A stretch of DNA of 21,755 bases. Origin: Gracilaria caudata (taxonomy: Eukaryota > Rhodophyta > Florideophyceae > Gracilariales > Gracilariaceae). Where the stretch lies: NCBI GenBank assembly GCA_030374735.1, contig JASCIV010000386.1, positions 1-21,755 on the forward strand, written 5' to 3'. The notes below the pieces were generated by a model that was not told the origin of the DNA, did no database searches, and worked only from the letters and a program-made list of their open reading frames with translations. Positions within the stretch are counted from its first letter, which is position 1. Each line of letters begins with the position of its first letter. A program made the position numbers and the translations under genes. This document shows positions 8,771 through 17,425 of this stretch, one piece after another.

Positions 8771-9149
8771 CACGAGCCGCTCCACGCGGCGATCACCTTC
8801 ATTGTGCCCCACTGCCTGGCCCGTAACGTTTCGCTTGAATTCCAAACTTAGCCTTTTCGCACATACGAAGGGGATGATGATGAAGGGAAAGGGGATCTAC
8901 GAAGGTACGAAGGGAAATACTCGCTCAGCGCGGTTCGCCTAAAGCGTTTCAACGCCTGCCGCGTGCGGGAATCGTTGCACAGTGCGCAATACGCCCACGC
9001 TGTGACTTATGATCTTCCCTTTACATAACCTGTGTTCAGCTCTAGAGATCATCAAGATCACGATCAGCCTGAAGGAGCGCTGTTCGAAGGTGCAAGTTAC
9101 AGAAACAGCAGCACCGACGCAAGAATAACAAAGAGACGTCTTATCCCAT
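8771..9149. other. Unassigned spacer
   Basis: Local purine-rich repeats (ACGAAGG and GGGGAT units at about 8864-8912). No gene recognised. Confidence 0.4.
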
Positions 9150-9405
9150 GAGAGTCACTGGCCAGCGCAAAAACGCGTCGTCCCATCACTGCGTAAGCGT
9201 TCGCGCACCTCTTCTGGCCCCGAGCACATTACGAAGGTACATCGCGGCTTGCCAATTCTTCGACTTGCAGTGACGACCAGAACGACGACCCGGCAGCTGA
9301 AGCGGCGGGTTCATCGCTGCCGCTCCCTTCTGATTTGCGACTGGAGGAATCGATCTCGCGTAAAGGTGGTACTCGCGTCGTAGTTCGGGATGATCGTGGT
9401 TCAGC
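9150..9405 (-). pseudogene. Q-family segment following H in frame, copy Q2
   Basis: Directly after the TGA that ends the H frame (9406-9408), the same frame stays open for 58 codons to TAA at 9229-9231. It contains the Q-family Ser/Gly block ('SEGSGSDEP'), matching 'SEASGSDAR' of the 17.8-kb copy and 'SDGSSSDVC' of the 15.7-kb copy. After the TAA a shifted frame continues with 'EEVRERL', matching 'AEVLERF' of the 17.7-kb copy, so the homology outlasts the frame. Either H and Q were one protein now cut by TGA, or the TGA is the natural end of H and the Q part is decayed downstream sequence. Confidence 0.6.
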
Positions 9406-10287
9406 TCATCTTCTTGGCAGCGCAAGCTTCTGCCCCTTTGCCTTTCTCGCTTCCACATCCCTGAAATGACGCAGCAGCATCTTCCCCACGCCCATTACCT
9501 CTGGTTTGCCGCTCTGCTGAGCACCTCGAGCCTCACTTTGCGCAGACGACGTTTTGTCTCTCGGCGCTTTCTCCGCATTCGAAGCCGACGATGCTACGCA
9601 TTCTTGCAGTTGCGCCCGTGAGCTTTCCCGTGCCCGCATCTCTTCTTCGATGTCCGTCATAAGCCGCTGCGAAGCTTTTACCATCCATTCAAGTTCGCTC
9701 CCTGACCAATCCGCCAAGTCCTTGCCAAACGCACCTGCGTGCGACTTGTGGTCTGGTTGCAGCGCATGATGCGGGCACTCAAACGCACGGCACAGAAAAC
9801 GTCGTGCGGGAAACGGCTCTGCGATGCTTCGCCTTGCTTCCCATTTTCTTCTCTTCTCCCATAGCCACTGCATGGCTTCAATCTTCTCGTCCAAACTAAA
9901 TGCACGTGCAGAGCCACTTTTATCCCACTTTCCATCGTGACGATTCTCGCCGGCCACGTTTTCTTTCACCGGCACATGTCTTGCCGACTTTTGCTGGGAC
10001 GGAAGTGGTCCGTCTCGCTCTGCACCATTCCCCAATCTTGACGAGACCCGCTGCTTGACCCTTCTGTGTTCGTCTCCCTTTTCAGCTGTGGGAGATAATT
10101 CACGTTCCCGCCTTCGTTTCTTTCCTGTACATGCGGGTAATGGGCTCCTCAAAAGCCTATGCCGCGCAGTTCTGCGGCCCCCCAAGCAGCTGTTCGACCT
10201 CGTACGTCGGCTCTCCTCTCTTGAACTCGGTCGTGTGCTGCTCCATCGCACGATAGGAACGTATTTGCGCGGTTTCTCCGACCCCAT
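9406..10287 (-). CDS. H-family protein with C-x4-C-x8-H-x2-H motif (intact copy H2)
   Basis: A 293-residue uninterrupted frame from ATG at 10287 to TGA at 9406. Residues 1-125 are rich in Arg, Lys and Ser, with nuclear-signal-like basic clusters ('GKKRRRER' at 55-62). Residues 134-150 hold a Trp/Lys-rich helix. The motif C166-x4-C171-x8-H180-x2-H183 follows 'PFPARRFL', and an acidic/basic helix covers 197-230. The motif, its 'FPAR(R/K)FLC' lead and the 'E(W)M..AS..L...IE.E' helix are conserved in the copy at 16500-17033 and partly at 12134-12378, arguing that this was selected as a protein. Spacing does not fit the classical C2H2 or CCHC zinc fingers I know, so zinc binding is inference. Function is unknown; a nuclear, possibly DNA-binding role is a guess from charge. 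I saw no TATA box upstream. Confidence 0.65.
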   Translation of the reverse strand: MGSEKPRKYVPIVRWSSTRPSSREESRRTRSNSCLGGRRTARHRLLRSPLPACTGKKRRRERELSPTAEKGDEHRRVKQRVSSRLGNGAERDGPLPSQQKSARHVPVKENVAGENRHDGKWDKSGSARAFSLDEKIEAMQWLWEKRRKWEARRSIAEPFPARRFLCRAFECPHHALQPDHKSHAGAFGKDLADWSGSELEWMVKASQRLMTDIEEEMRARESSRAQLQECVASSASNAEKAPRDKTSSAQSEARGAQQSGKPEVMGVGKMLLRHFRDVEARKAKGQKLALPRR

Positions 10288-10506
10288 GATAAACGATTGT
10301 GTTTCGCCTTCTGTAAACCGGCAGCCCCTACCTTAACACAGACGCGAGTAGTGGAGAACGACGATTGCAACCAACAAGAAACAAACAATGGGTGAGATCG
10401 TTTGCGTCGCGGGGCCGCAACCAGAAACAGAGGGAACGAATGCCTTCACATGGCGCGCCTCAAGTACAGAAGCGGGGCTCGTATCACTGGCGGCACGGTG
10501 CTTTCA

Positions 10507-10791
10507 TCACGCCGAACCCAACCACGTCCGAGTGTTCTCATATTCAATTCCAGTTTGAAAGTGACACAATGACCGCCGACTGTCAGCATCGCGGTCGCGA
10601 TGCAACGCGTGCCGTAGAGAGGGTGAGGTTATTGCCGAAGGATGTGTGCTAATTTGCGTCACCACGATGCGCACGCCGAGGCTTATCTGTTTCATTCCAA
10701 TGTGATGTACACCACAGTCGTTGGGGAAACCGTCACTACGATAGGGTACACATTTCTGGCGCGCCTTGTCGGATGTGACAATGTATCGCAT
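10507..10791 (-). other. Hypothetical 94-codon frame
   Basis: Starts with ATG at 10791 and ends at TGA 10507. No recognised domain and no second copy in the window. It lies between Q3 and H2 on the same strand. It may be chance or part of a decayed 3-prime region. Confidence 0.2.
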
Positions 10792-10837
10792 GCTTGCCGG
10801 AGGGTAACGCCGGTGACACGGAGAGAGGCTTCGAAGT

Positions 10838-10880
10838 CACCAAGTGACTTGGAGAAAGAGAGTCACAAAAAGTCACAAAA
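10838..10880. repeat. AGTCAC-rich short repeats with hairpin
   Basis: AAGTCAC and GTGACTT form a 7-bp hairpin with a 3-nt loop, followed within 30 bases by a tandem pair of AGTCACAAAA units. Significance unknown. Confidence 0.4.
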
Positions 10881-10964
10881 ATCTTCAATGGTTACGAGTT
10901 ACAGCGCCAGAAGCGTGCCACGCATTCTGTTCACATGCCGCACAAGAACGCAACAAGCATGTGG

Positions 10965-11620
10965 AAGCGAGACCCCACACTCTGCTGCGTCCCGTGTTGG
11001 CTTTTGGCACTAAGCCTGTACTTTTTGAGTCCCATCCCGTTCGTTGCATGCTGTAGCCGGCTGAGCTTGAGTGTCTGCTTTGGTGCCAAAAGGCGTCACC
11101 ATGCAGCGGATAGGAGTTGTCCCCAACCTTTCCCCCTCGGTGACGAAACAAAGCTAACAACTTGAGGAACTTTTTTCACCAAAGCGTTGCACAAACTTGT
11201 GAATTGAACATGATCACTAGGCACCTGCACTGTTCGAGCACGAGTGATTCACCGCAGATCGGCACAGATGGATCCCGCGAGAGTGTCGGGAAAGCGCAAT
11301 GGCGCGCATGCGCGTCCTTCTTCGGCGCTGATCTCGGCCCACAGTGGTGATCCACCTTCACGTCGAAAACGACTGCGTCGGCGAGACGACGCATGATGAT
11401 GATCGCTTCAGTTCCCAGACGTGCATACATGGCAACGTGGACAAGTTGCGGTTTGTACAAGTGCCCGCCGTCGCCAAATGGAAAACTCAAGTTTCTAATT
11501 CACCGATGCTGCAACTGTAATTGCTCGCCGAATCAGCGCGTGCATTGCTGCTGCTGCCACCTGTGTAAGCAATCGATCTCGAGAGGAGAGGCGATAGGTC
11601 ACGTGGAGCAACACGTGACT
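10965..11620 (-). pseudogene. Q-family copy Q3
   Basis: This aligns, on the minus strand, with the plus-strand copy at 15700-16230 over most of its length. Shared blocks are a Ser-rich stretch near 11560, 'AEISAEE', 'ESLVLEQ' (against 'ESLVIEQ'), 'HKFVQRF' (against 'HKFVGRF'), 'LLALFRHRGG' (against 'LLALFRFRGG') and 'GYSMQRTGW' (against 'SYSMQRTEW'). These lie in more than one frame and stops intervene, so neither copy codes for the whole. It lacks an insertion of about 85 bp that the 15.7-kb copy carries. It lies downstream of the H3 remnant on the same strand, repeating the H-then-Q order seen at 9.2-10.3 kb. Confidence 0.7.
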
Positions 11621-11639
11621 GTCAGCTCCAGCCCGAATC

Positions 11640-12133
11640 CATGAAGGGCGAACTTACAGTACCTTCTTGGGATAGATAAGCTCGCATTTCGCGGGAAGCG
11701 CTTCAAGCCAATCGAAATGGACTGGCACGTAAATGCAGCCAGAGCAGAACTCGGCGTCGGTGTCAACGTCGGTGAAAGACGATTTCTGGAGGTGACGCTT
11801 GATGCTTCATGTGTACCAAACGGGTTATTCTTTTGAATGATGTCCACAACGTTTTGTGTCTGAGGCACTCAAAGCTTTAGGCGGCCACAATGCCTGTGTC
11901 ACTTCTGAGGGATGAGAGCGTCGCGAGTTCTACAGCACACGCGCGGCAGATCCCGGAAGATCACCGCATGCAGCACGGTTCTGTGTGTTCTGGCCAAGCG
12001 CGTCACTCGTGCTGACATTCGCGAACTCGCACACGAAACTCACAGGCACACTCTATCTGCTTTTCTCAGATGTGGTCCTAATTTTACACACATCGCCCAT
12101 CACCATCGTGTTTTTCGCGGCCGCAGATTCTAC
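11640..12133. other. Unassigned segment between Q3 and H3
   Basis: No convincing gene. It occupies the position that links H to Q in the neighbouring copy but is about twice as long. Frames on the plus strand at 11912-12254 are antisense to the H3 remnant in part. Confidence 0.35.
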
Positions 12134-12378
12134 CTATTCACTCAGCCCCGTCCTGCAGCTTTTCATCTTGTGCATTTCCTCGTGGACGTCAATCAACATT
12201 CGCTTTGAAACTTCTGTCATCAATTCGCGGTCACTCCCCGCCCAATCGATGTAAGCGCATGATCTGAACATCCAAAACCACTGCACAAAAGACGTCGAGC
12301 TGGTAATGGCGGTGTGAGGCTTTCGGTTTTTGCGATCTTGTGTTTTCCTACAGCCACTTCATAGCCGAGACTTTCGCC
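12134..12378 (-). pseudogene. H-family remnant, copy H3
   Basis: Three pieces in successive frames match the intact H protein. 'AMKWL' is followed by a TAG where the intact copy has Trp. 'LPARRLLCSGFGCSDHAL' preserves the lead and the C-x4-C pair. 'DWAGSDRELMTEVSKRM' and the following acidic helix match residues 193-230 of the intact copy and end at TAG 12134-12136. The histidine half of the metal motif and about 14 residues around it are deleted. At least two frameshifts and one nonsense codon make it a clear pseudogene. Confidence 0.75.
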
Positions 12379-13009
12379 CCAAAAGCCGCTCTACCTGGCT
12401 GACGCCTTCGTCATGAAAAGGGCACAGTTTAACAATGCAAAGTTAGTTTCACACAAGCAGCGCCGCCTGCTGTTCGGTGGCCATTTTCACTTCCGCCACG
12501 CTCTGCTCATCTTCGCTGCGTCGGTTCTGCTGCGAGATGTGTACAGCTTCTCCTCCTTCGCTCTCGCAAAAGCGGATGAGCCATATGCGTGAGAACATGG
12601 ATGGGAGGATGTTCCGTATCACAACCTTTTTGGAACGCACGAATTGTGGTCATTCTTCTGGGCTGCTTTGGGCCGGATGAGCTTGATTTTCATGTTGCTG
12701 TTCAGCGTGGTATTAACGCTACTAAACGGTGCAGCGGTTTTGTTCTGTGCGAAAGGGGGTCCGCTAAATGACGCGTTGGCATTGCTGTGTGGGAATTCAT
12801 CACAACGTAGTCGAGGCACGACATTCCGATAAGTCTTCGCCTTGGCCTTCTTTGTCACACCACCTCGAGCACGCACTAGGTGTTCGCTTTTTCCTGGTAC
12901 TCACCTTTCGGCGTTGCTGTCTGTGCCTTCTAGGTTTGACCAGAAAGGTGACCAACTTACAGCGCTTTGGCATAAAGCGCTTGCTATGGCCCAGTTCATT
13001 CCTGAGCTG
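12379..13009. other. Unassigned region with overlapping frames
   Basis: Minus-strand frames at 12449-12640 and 12619-12876 are charged and could be worn upstream parts of H3, but neither starts with ATG. On the plus strand a short frame from 12644 is hydrophobic enough for one membrane span. I cannot decide between these and call no gene. Confidence 0.3.
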
Positions 13010-13486
13010 CTAGTCCGTGATGGGGATGGGGCGATATCCCAGACGGAGTGCCAGTAAGCACATGAATGTGAAAGGCAGAAGGGGGTTCATGAACAGATCC
13101 CCAGCAGTGTCCGCGAAAACGCCTTTGAGAGATTCCATTGCTTGGAAAGGAAGAAGAGATACTTTGTGTGTAAAAAAGAAAAGATTGCGACCGGAGCGAG
13201 ATGAAGTTGTGCGTGAGATGATCGAAATGGCAGTACACGTCGGTTCTATCGTTGCTTGATAGATAAGAATTTGTGGTGCTGACCTTCGAATTGAAGCACT
13301 TCCTTGCGTTATTTCTGGTCGCGGCCCCCCGACTTCATCTCCCGACCACGCACTGACCTTCATTTCTACACACTCTGCGTGTGGCATCTTTCTACGTCGT
13401 TCTGGACCACCGTCTTTGACTTTAACAGTTAAGGGGGCTGCCGTTTGGCTAAAGGTGTTCTGGATCGTCCAAGGGTCCGCACCCAT
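13010..13486 (-). CDS. R gene, small protein divergent from CC (copy R2)
   Basis: Frame of 158 residues from ATG at 13486 to 13010. Residues about 7-58 match the broken copy at 2079-2245 in the same frame ('TAAPLTVKVK', 'PHAECVEM'), which supports the reading of this part. The rest has no support from a second copy and ends in a hydrophobic patch ('LFMNPLLPFTFMCLLAL') that could be a membrane segment or antisense noise. An AAG/GTCAGT donor-like site lies at 13357-13352, so the true protein may be spliced. No known domain recognised. It is transcribed away from the coiled-coil gene, whose ATG is 632 bp off; the same head-to-head order recurs, compressed, at 1.0-2.2 kb. Confidence 0.45.
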   Translation of the reverse strand: MGADPWTIQNTFSQTAAPLTVKVKDGGPERRRKMPHAECVEMKVSAWSGDEVGGPRPEITQGSASIRRSAPQILIYQATIEPTCTAISIISRTTSSRSGRNLFFFTHKVSLLPFQAMESLKGVFADTAGDLFMNPLLPFTFMCLLALRLGYRPIPITD

Positions 13487-13928
13487 CTAGAGGATTGTGA
13501 GCTGCAACTTCAGCCATAGTGATTTGCACAACCGACCAATCAGATTAACACTCCAACAATGCAAGCCCCACGCTGACTTTTCGTCCGCCAACAGAACATC
13601 CGAGATTTGCAGAAGTCCAATGAGCTCCCTGAACGAGCTCTCGCAGACATTCTCGGCCACGAAAATCAATCCTTCAGAACATTATTCCTATGTATGCCTC
13701 TTCATGAATGTCTCCCTTCTATTACGTGCGTCTCCGTTATCTTGTGTACTGGGAAATTAGGAGAGGGTTTCCGAACACGGATGACTGCATTCGTTGACAT
13801 GAAATATTATTTCTCTTACTCCCACATTCACAACGTCCGACCAATGAATGTGTTGCAAGCAATATAAGCCGGCGATTCTGTCACTTCACATTTGTATAAA
13901 CATCTCGGAGAGCAAATACAATGGAACG
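13487..13928. other. Intergenic region between R and CC
   Basis: Shared divergent promoter region by position. It is AT-richer towards 13800-13930. The short plus-strand frames in it (for example 13497-13760) have no support. Confidence 0.4.
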
Positions 13929-13936
13929 TATAAAAG
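13929..13936 (+). promoter_or_regulatory. TATA box of the coiled-coil gene
   Basis: TATAAAAG matches the eukaryotic consensus and lies 183 bases before the ATG at 14119. It implies a start of transcription near 13960 and a 5-prime leader of about 155 bases. Confidence 0.6.
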
Positions 13937-14035
13937 CCGAGCTTCCCATGGCTTCCTCCTTCTCACCATCAAGGGGGTACCGCATCTTGCCTTTCGACAC
14001 TGTTGGTTTGGTTTCTTTTGCTCTCCCTCTTTCTC

Positions 14036-14055
14036 TTTAGATCTTGAGATCTAAA
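14036..14055. promoter_or_regulatory. 20-bp palindrome in the CC leader
   Basis: TTTAGATCT and AGATCTAAA are exact reverse complements with a TG spacer. The left arm follows a pyrimidine run ending CTCTTTAG, a good 3-prime splice-site look-alike. The element could be a leader hairpin, a binding site, or overlap an intron end in the 5-prime leader. Confidence 0.45.
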
Positions 14056-14118
14056 ACCTCGGCTTCTCTTCAACTTTCTTCACTTGCTTGACAAAAAGTT
14101 TCCTCTGATAAGAAGCAA

Positions 14119-15090
14119 ATGAAGAATTCCGTCGTATGTGCAGTACTGCCATCAATGACTGCAGTTTTAGGTGCAAGCTTGGCTCACTGTTATCATGTGA
14201 GGAATGCAGTGGAGATGAGAACCGATGTACACAAATTAAGTGAAGTCTTTGCCAGCGGGTGCGCAACTGCAGGTTTATCCCACGCGTGTGAACCGGTGCA
14301 GAGGCGCGACGGCGTTTTCTGCCGCCACATCGAGGAAATGGATAGGAACATGTCCCATCGCCTTGTTCTCGAACGAGAAGCGGCTCTCATGGAAAGAGAT
14401 ATCGCTATTCTGAACCGAAATAAAGCATACATGGAAGGGTCACTGGCCCTGTCTGAGAGAGACCGTGCTCTTAATCAATTTCAGTTCATCGAGAATGAGA
14501 AGCAGCATGCTCTAAATCAATTGCATGCAGCTGAATCGGAAAATGGCAAACTCAACCGAGCAGTCCGCAATGCTCAGGAAGAGCTGGCCAAAAGTACGGA
14601 AAGGGAACAGCTCTCGCAACATGAGCTCAGATGCGCACAAGAAGATTTTCAAGCTCTTCAGGACGAGAACCAGAACCTGTGGGACTTGACGGTGAGGAAG
14701 AGTGAGGTTGTCAACTCTCACATTGAGACAATTTCAAACTTGAACGAATATATCTGTCAAATCTCACAATCTAACCTCACCGTCGAGTCCCTACGGCAGG
14801 AACTCGACCTGGAAAAGTCCAAAGTTGTGCAACAGCAAGCACAACTGGAAGCTTTTGAGAACTATGTTCGTGAAAAAGAACACGAACATAGGAAGCAACT
14901 GGAGTGGTGCGAACAGCACATCGAAGCCCTTCATCAGCAACGACAGGAGACGGGGACTGCCGTTGCAAGCTTTTTGGGTAAGCATCCAGAGCTGGAGATT
15001 GATATTGCTCTCATGATGAAGGCCGATCGTGTGCAAGCAGCAGCTTCTCCAGGATCATCATCCGCTTCACACTTTGGATTCAACATTTGA
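14119..15090 (+). CDS. Coiled-coil protein (CC2, intact)
   Basis: A 323-residue open frame starting with ATG and ending in TGA. Residues 4-24 are hydrophobic and may act as a signal or membrane anchor. Residues 66-275 are predicted by eye to be one long coiled coil. Within it, residues 84-120 show a regular 'ERD.AI..RN.A..E' ten-residue rhythm like the N-terminal coil of plant BBR/BPC proteins, but the C-terminal pentacysteine DNA-binding domain of that family is absent. The C terminus (288-323) is an amphipathic stretch and a Ser-rich tail. Conservation of frame in the broken copy at 1044-2050 supports the protein. A TATA box precedes it. The function is unknown: a structural or scaffolding role is inferred only from the coil. 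Confidence 0.75.
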   Translation: MKNSVVCAVLPSMTAVLGASLAHCYHVRNAVEMRTDVHKLSEVFASGCATAGLSHACEPVQRRDGVFCRHIEEMDRNMSHRLVLEREAALMERDIAILNRNKAYMEGSLALSERDRALNQFQFIENEKQHALNQLHAAESENGKLNRAVRNAQEELAKSTEREQLSQHELRCAQEDFQALQDENQNLWDLTVRKSEVVNSHIETISNLNEYICQISQSNLTVESLRQELDLEKSKVVQQQAQLEAFENYVREKEHEHRKQLEWCEQHIEALHQQRQETGTAVASFLGKHPELEIDIALMMKADRVQAAASPGSSSASHFGFNI

Positions 15091-15589
15091 TTCTGCTTGG
15101 ATCCCTCTCTTTTCTCTCATCACTGAATGGTGAGACTGCGTCGCGCAATGAAAAGAATGGGACCGTCCAGCTTGTGTGTTTTGCAACTTTTCATACCAGT
15201 TCCAATGTTACTATCGTCATTCTCATTTGCTTGTTGCTTTCTTCTTTCTTTGGGTCGCATATCCCGGGTTGTGATAGTAACACAGTCGAAATCAATACTC
15301 CTACGATTGGTGAGTTGAACAACTGAAGAGCATACCATAACAACCTGCTATTCCAGAACACCCAACAGTAATGTTATCTAATTCCTACGCTTGACTGAAT
15401 GAAGCGCAAAACTTTGTCCTCACACATGAAAATAAGTGCTGTGAATCTGATGTTAGCAGTGCTTCAACCACTCTGTTGATAAACATAATCTTTCTCCAGA
15501 CAGTTGTTTTGTGCCTGATCCGTACACACCGTTTGTGCTGCTAGTTCAGTTCCACGACTCGTCTCTCACCGAGACTCGTGTGATCTTGC
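15091..15589. other. 3-prime flank of CC and spacer
   Basis: The first 90 or so bases match the region downstream of the stop in CC1 (about 964-1043), so they were probably in the duplicated transcript. Nothing else is recognised up to the start of Q4. Confidence 0.45.
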
Positions 15590-16235
15590 GATGGCCGCAG
15601 AGGCTTCCCGTCAAGGGAGAGCATCATGAATGGGTGTCCAGAAGTTGAAGGGCCAGACATACAGTGGCATACAGTGGCGAGCAGCGGTTGGTGTAGAGCT
15701 TTGCTCGAGATTGGTTTTTGATATCCAACCTGTGACACGCGCCCAATCAGATGGGAGCAGCAGCGATGTATGCGAAGTTTCGGCGACTCTTCTTCGACGA
15801 AGCTTCGGATCACTGAAAGCCGAGATCAGCACCGAAGAGCAGACGGACTAGCGCGTTATTGCGCTTTTCCAGAGCTCTCGCGGGCTCTGTCTGTGCCGGC
15901 CTGCTTGAATCACTCGTGATCGAACAATACAAGTCGCATGGTGCTATTAAATCGATGGCGGACCGAACAGAACACAAGTTTGTAGGACGCTTTTGTAGTG
16001 GAAATATTTCCCCAAGCTGTTGGCTTTGTTTCGTTTCCGTGGGGGAACGTACAGGTACTCAAACAAAGAGCATCCGAGTTGTTCGTTTCTATTGATGAAT
16101 GCGTTCTACATATGTCAGTCGTTGAGCACAACTCACATCCGCTGCATGTTGAAGTCTCCTGGCGCCAAAGAAGAGACCGGAACTCAGCCAGCTACAGCAT
16201 GCAAAGAACAGAATGGCAGAAACGAGGAGCGCTAA
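15590..16235 (+). pseudogene. Q-family copy Q4
   Basis: This copy carries the Ser/Asp block ('RAQSDGSSSD'), 'ALAGSVCAGLLESLVIEQYK', 'HKFVGRFCSGNISPS', 'LLALFRFRGG' and 'SYSMQRTEW', all shared with Q3 and partly with Q5. They lie in at least three frames: an exact 10-bp tandem duplication (CATACAGTGG at 15658-15677) shifts the frame at its start, stops occur in the middle, and about 85 bases at 16050-16135 are absent from Q3. The best-preserved single frame is 15859-16095. It lies upstream of H4 on the same strand. Confidence 0.7.
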
Positions 16236-16275
16236 GAAGTGGAAGCGCGAATGTGATCGCCGCGAAGGGATGCGG

Positions 16276-16496
16276 GTTTGTTTCGAGATGGTAGTTGCGC
16301 ACGTGAAGTGCGGCCGAGGGTGCGGAATGTGAGCACACATCGCCGGGTTTATTTCTATGCCTCTCCCCCACGCGTTTATGGTTCAAGGCAGTTTGGAAAT
16401 GGAAGTGTGGCACGTGAAGACCAGTAGAGGGTGAGAAATGAGAACCGTCATCGTCGGGTTGATTTCCATGGTCGCTCTCGTGCACATGGCGGAAGG
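16276..16496. repeat. Diverged 111-bp tandem duplication
   Basis: Two units with period 111 (37 codons). For instance GCACGTGAAG at 16299 and 16410, and CGGGTT(T/G)ATTTC(T/C)ATG at 16344 and 16455. Similarity is roughly 70 percent by eye. A 131-codon minus-strand frame (16192-16587) crosses both units in one phase and so reads as two related 37-residue His-rich repeats, but I have no other sign that it is a gene. Confidence 0.6.
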
Positions 16497-16499
16497 TAG

Positions 16500-17033
16500 C
16501 CAAGTGGCCCAAACAAGCAGTCGGGACGGAAAAGGACACGGGAAGTGGAAGACACCGACGCCCGCGGGATCGCCGAGCCGTCGACAAGAAATAAAGTGCG
16601 GGGTCAAGTTCAAGTTTCGTCGAACTGGTACGGGAGCGTTGTCAACGACAACCCGCACACACTCAAGAAAAGAAGTGAGACGGATACCTCACCGTTTGTA
16701 GGTTTCTCGGTGCATGAAAAGACCCAAGCGATGGTGCATTTATGGGAGATGAAGAGGCGCTGGGAAGAGCGTGGGAAGCGTAATGTGCCGTTTCCGGCGC
16801 GAAAGTTTCTGTGCTGCGCATTCGGATGCTCAGATGACGTTCGGCATCCAAAACACAGAACGCATGAGCATGATTTTGGGGACGTGGGATGCAAGAGAAA
16901 AGCACTCCGAGGTGACGAGGAGTGGATGATGAGGGCGTCGAGACTGTTACTCCGAGAGATTGAGACGGAACGGCTGCTGCTGCGGGATTGGTACGGCGCG
17001 CTGGGCGACTACGTAGCTACGCGAGATATGTAA
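16500..17033 (+). CDS. H-family protein, copy H4
   Basis: The frame is open from just after a TAG at about 16496 to TAA at 17031-17033. From 'SGRKRTREVEDTD' onwards it aligns with residue 54 and beyond of the 293-residue copy. It keeps the Trp/Lys helix ('LWEMKRRWEERG'), 'PFPARKFLCCAFGC' and the C-x4-C-x8-H-x2-H spacing, followed by 'EEWMMRASRLLLREIE'. It ends about 60 residues earlier than the other copy. No ATG opens the frame before the helix (first in-frame ATG near 16731), so the start is missing, spliced in from upstream, or lost. It may be a live gene with an upstream exon or a 5-prime truncated copy. Selection on the motif is suggested by conserved spacing despite strong sequence divergence. 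Confidence 0.6.
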   Translation, partial: PSGPNKQSGRKRTREVEDTDARGIAEPSTRNKVRGQVQVSSNWYGSVVNDNPHTLKKRSETDTSPFVGFSVHEKTQAMVHLWEMKRRWEERGKRNVPFPARKFLCCAFGCSDDVRHPKHRTHEHDFGDVGCKRKALRGDEEWMMRASRLLLREIETERLLLRDWYGALGDYVATRDM

Positions 17034-17147
17034 GCGCGACATCTGTAATAGTTGAACAAAGGAGACAGCTGTTCTTCTTTTCATTCTTCATTGTGCACTC
17101 AACGTCGTTCTCTTTTTGAGGGCAGTTCATCGCACCGGTCACGTTCG

Positions 17148-17425
17148 TTAGAGGGCAGCGCAGCAACACATTTTCCACATCTTTTCACGTTTGCTGATTG
17201 AAAGCCATCGCTCCATCTCCTCCTCTTCTTTCTCCTCTTTCTGCGTCCGCTCGCCAGTAGCGCGCGTACTGTGTCCATACTCTTCCAGTCGAGTCATATC
17301 TTCTTCTTCTTCTTCTTCTTTATTTTGGACAACAGCCTTCAATTGAGTCATATCACCTCCAATACCGTTTGTCCTGTCGCCGCCAAAAATCGTTTCCTCG
17401 TCCACGTCGTTTTATCGCAATCCGG
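17148..17425 (-). other. Acidic low-complexity open stretch
   Basis: The minus-strand frame is rich in Glu/Lys because of the TTC repeat on the plus strand. It opens only with GTG (17405). It might be the tail of the Q5 gene, but no second copy supports it. Confidence 0.25.
17301..17320 (+). repeat. (TTC)n microsatellite
   Basis: Six exact TTC units plus TT. Encodes a run of glutamates on the minus strand. Confidence 0.8.
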
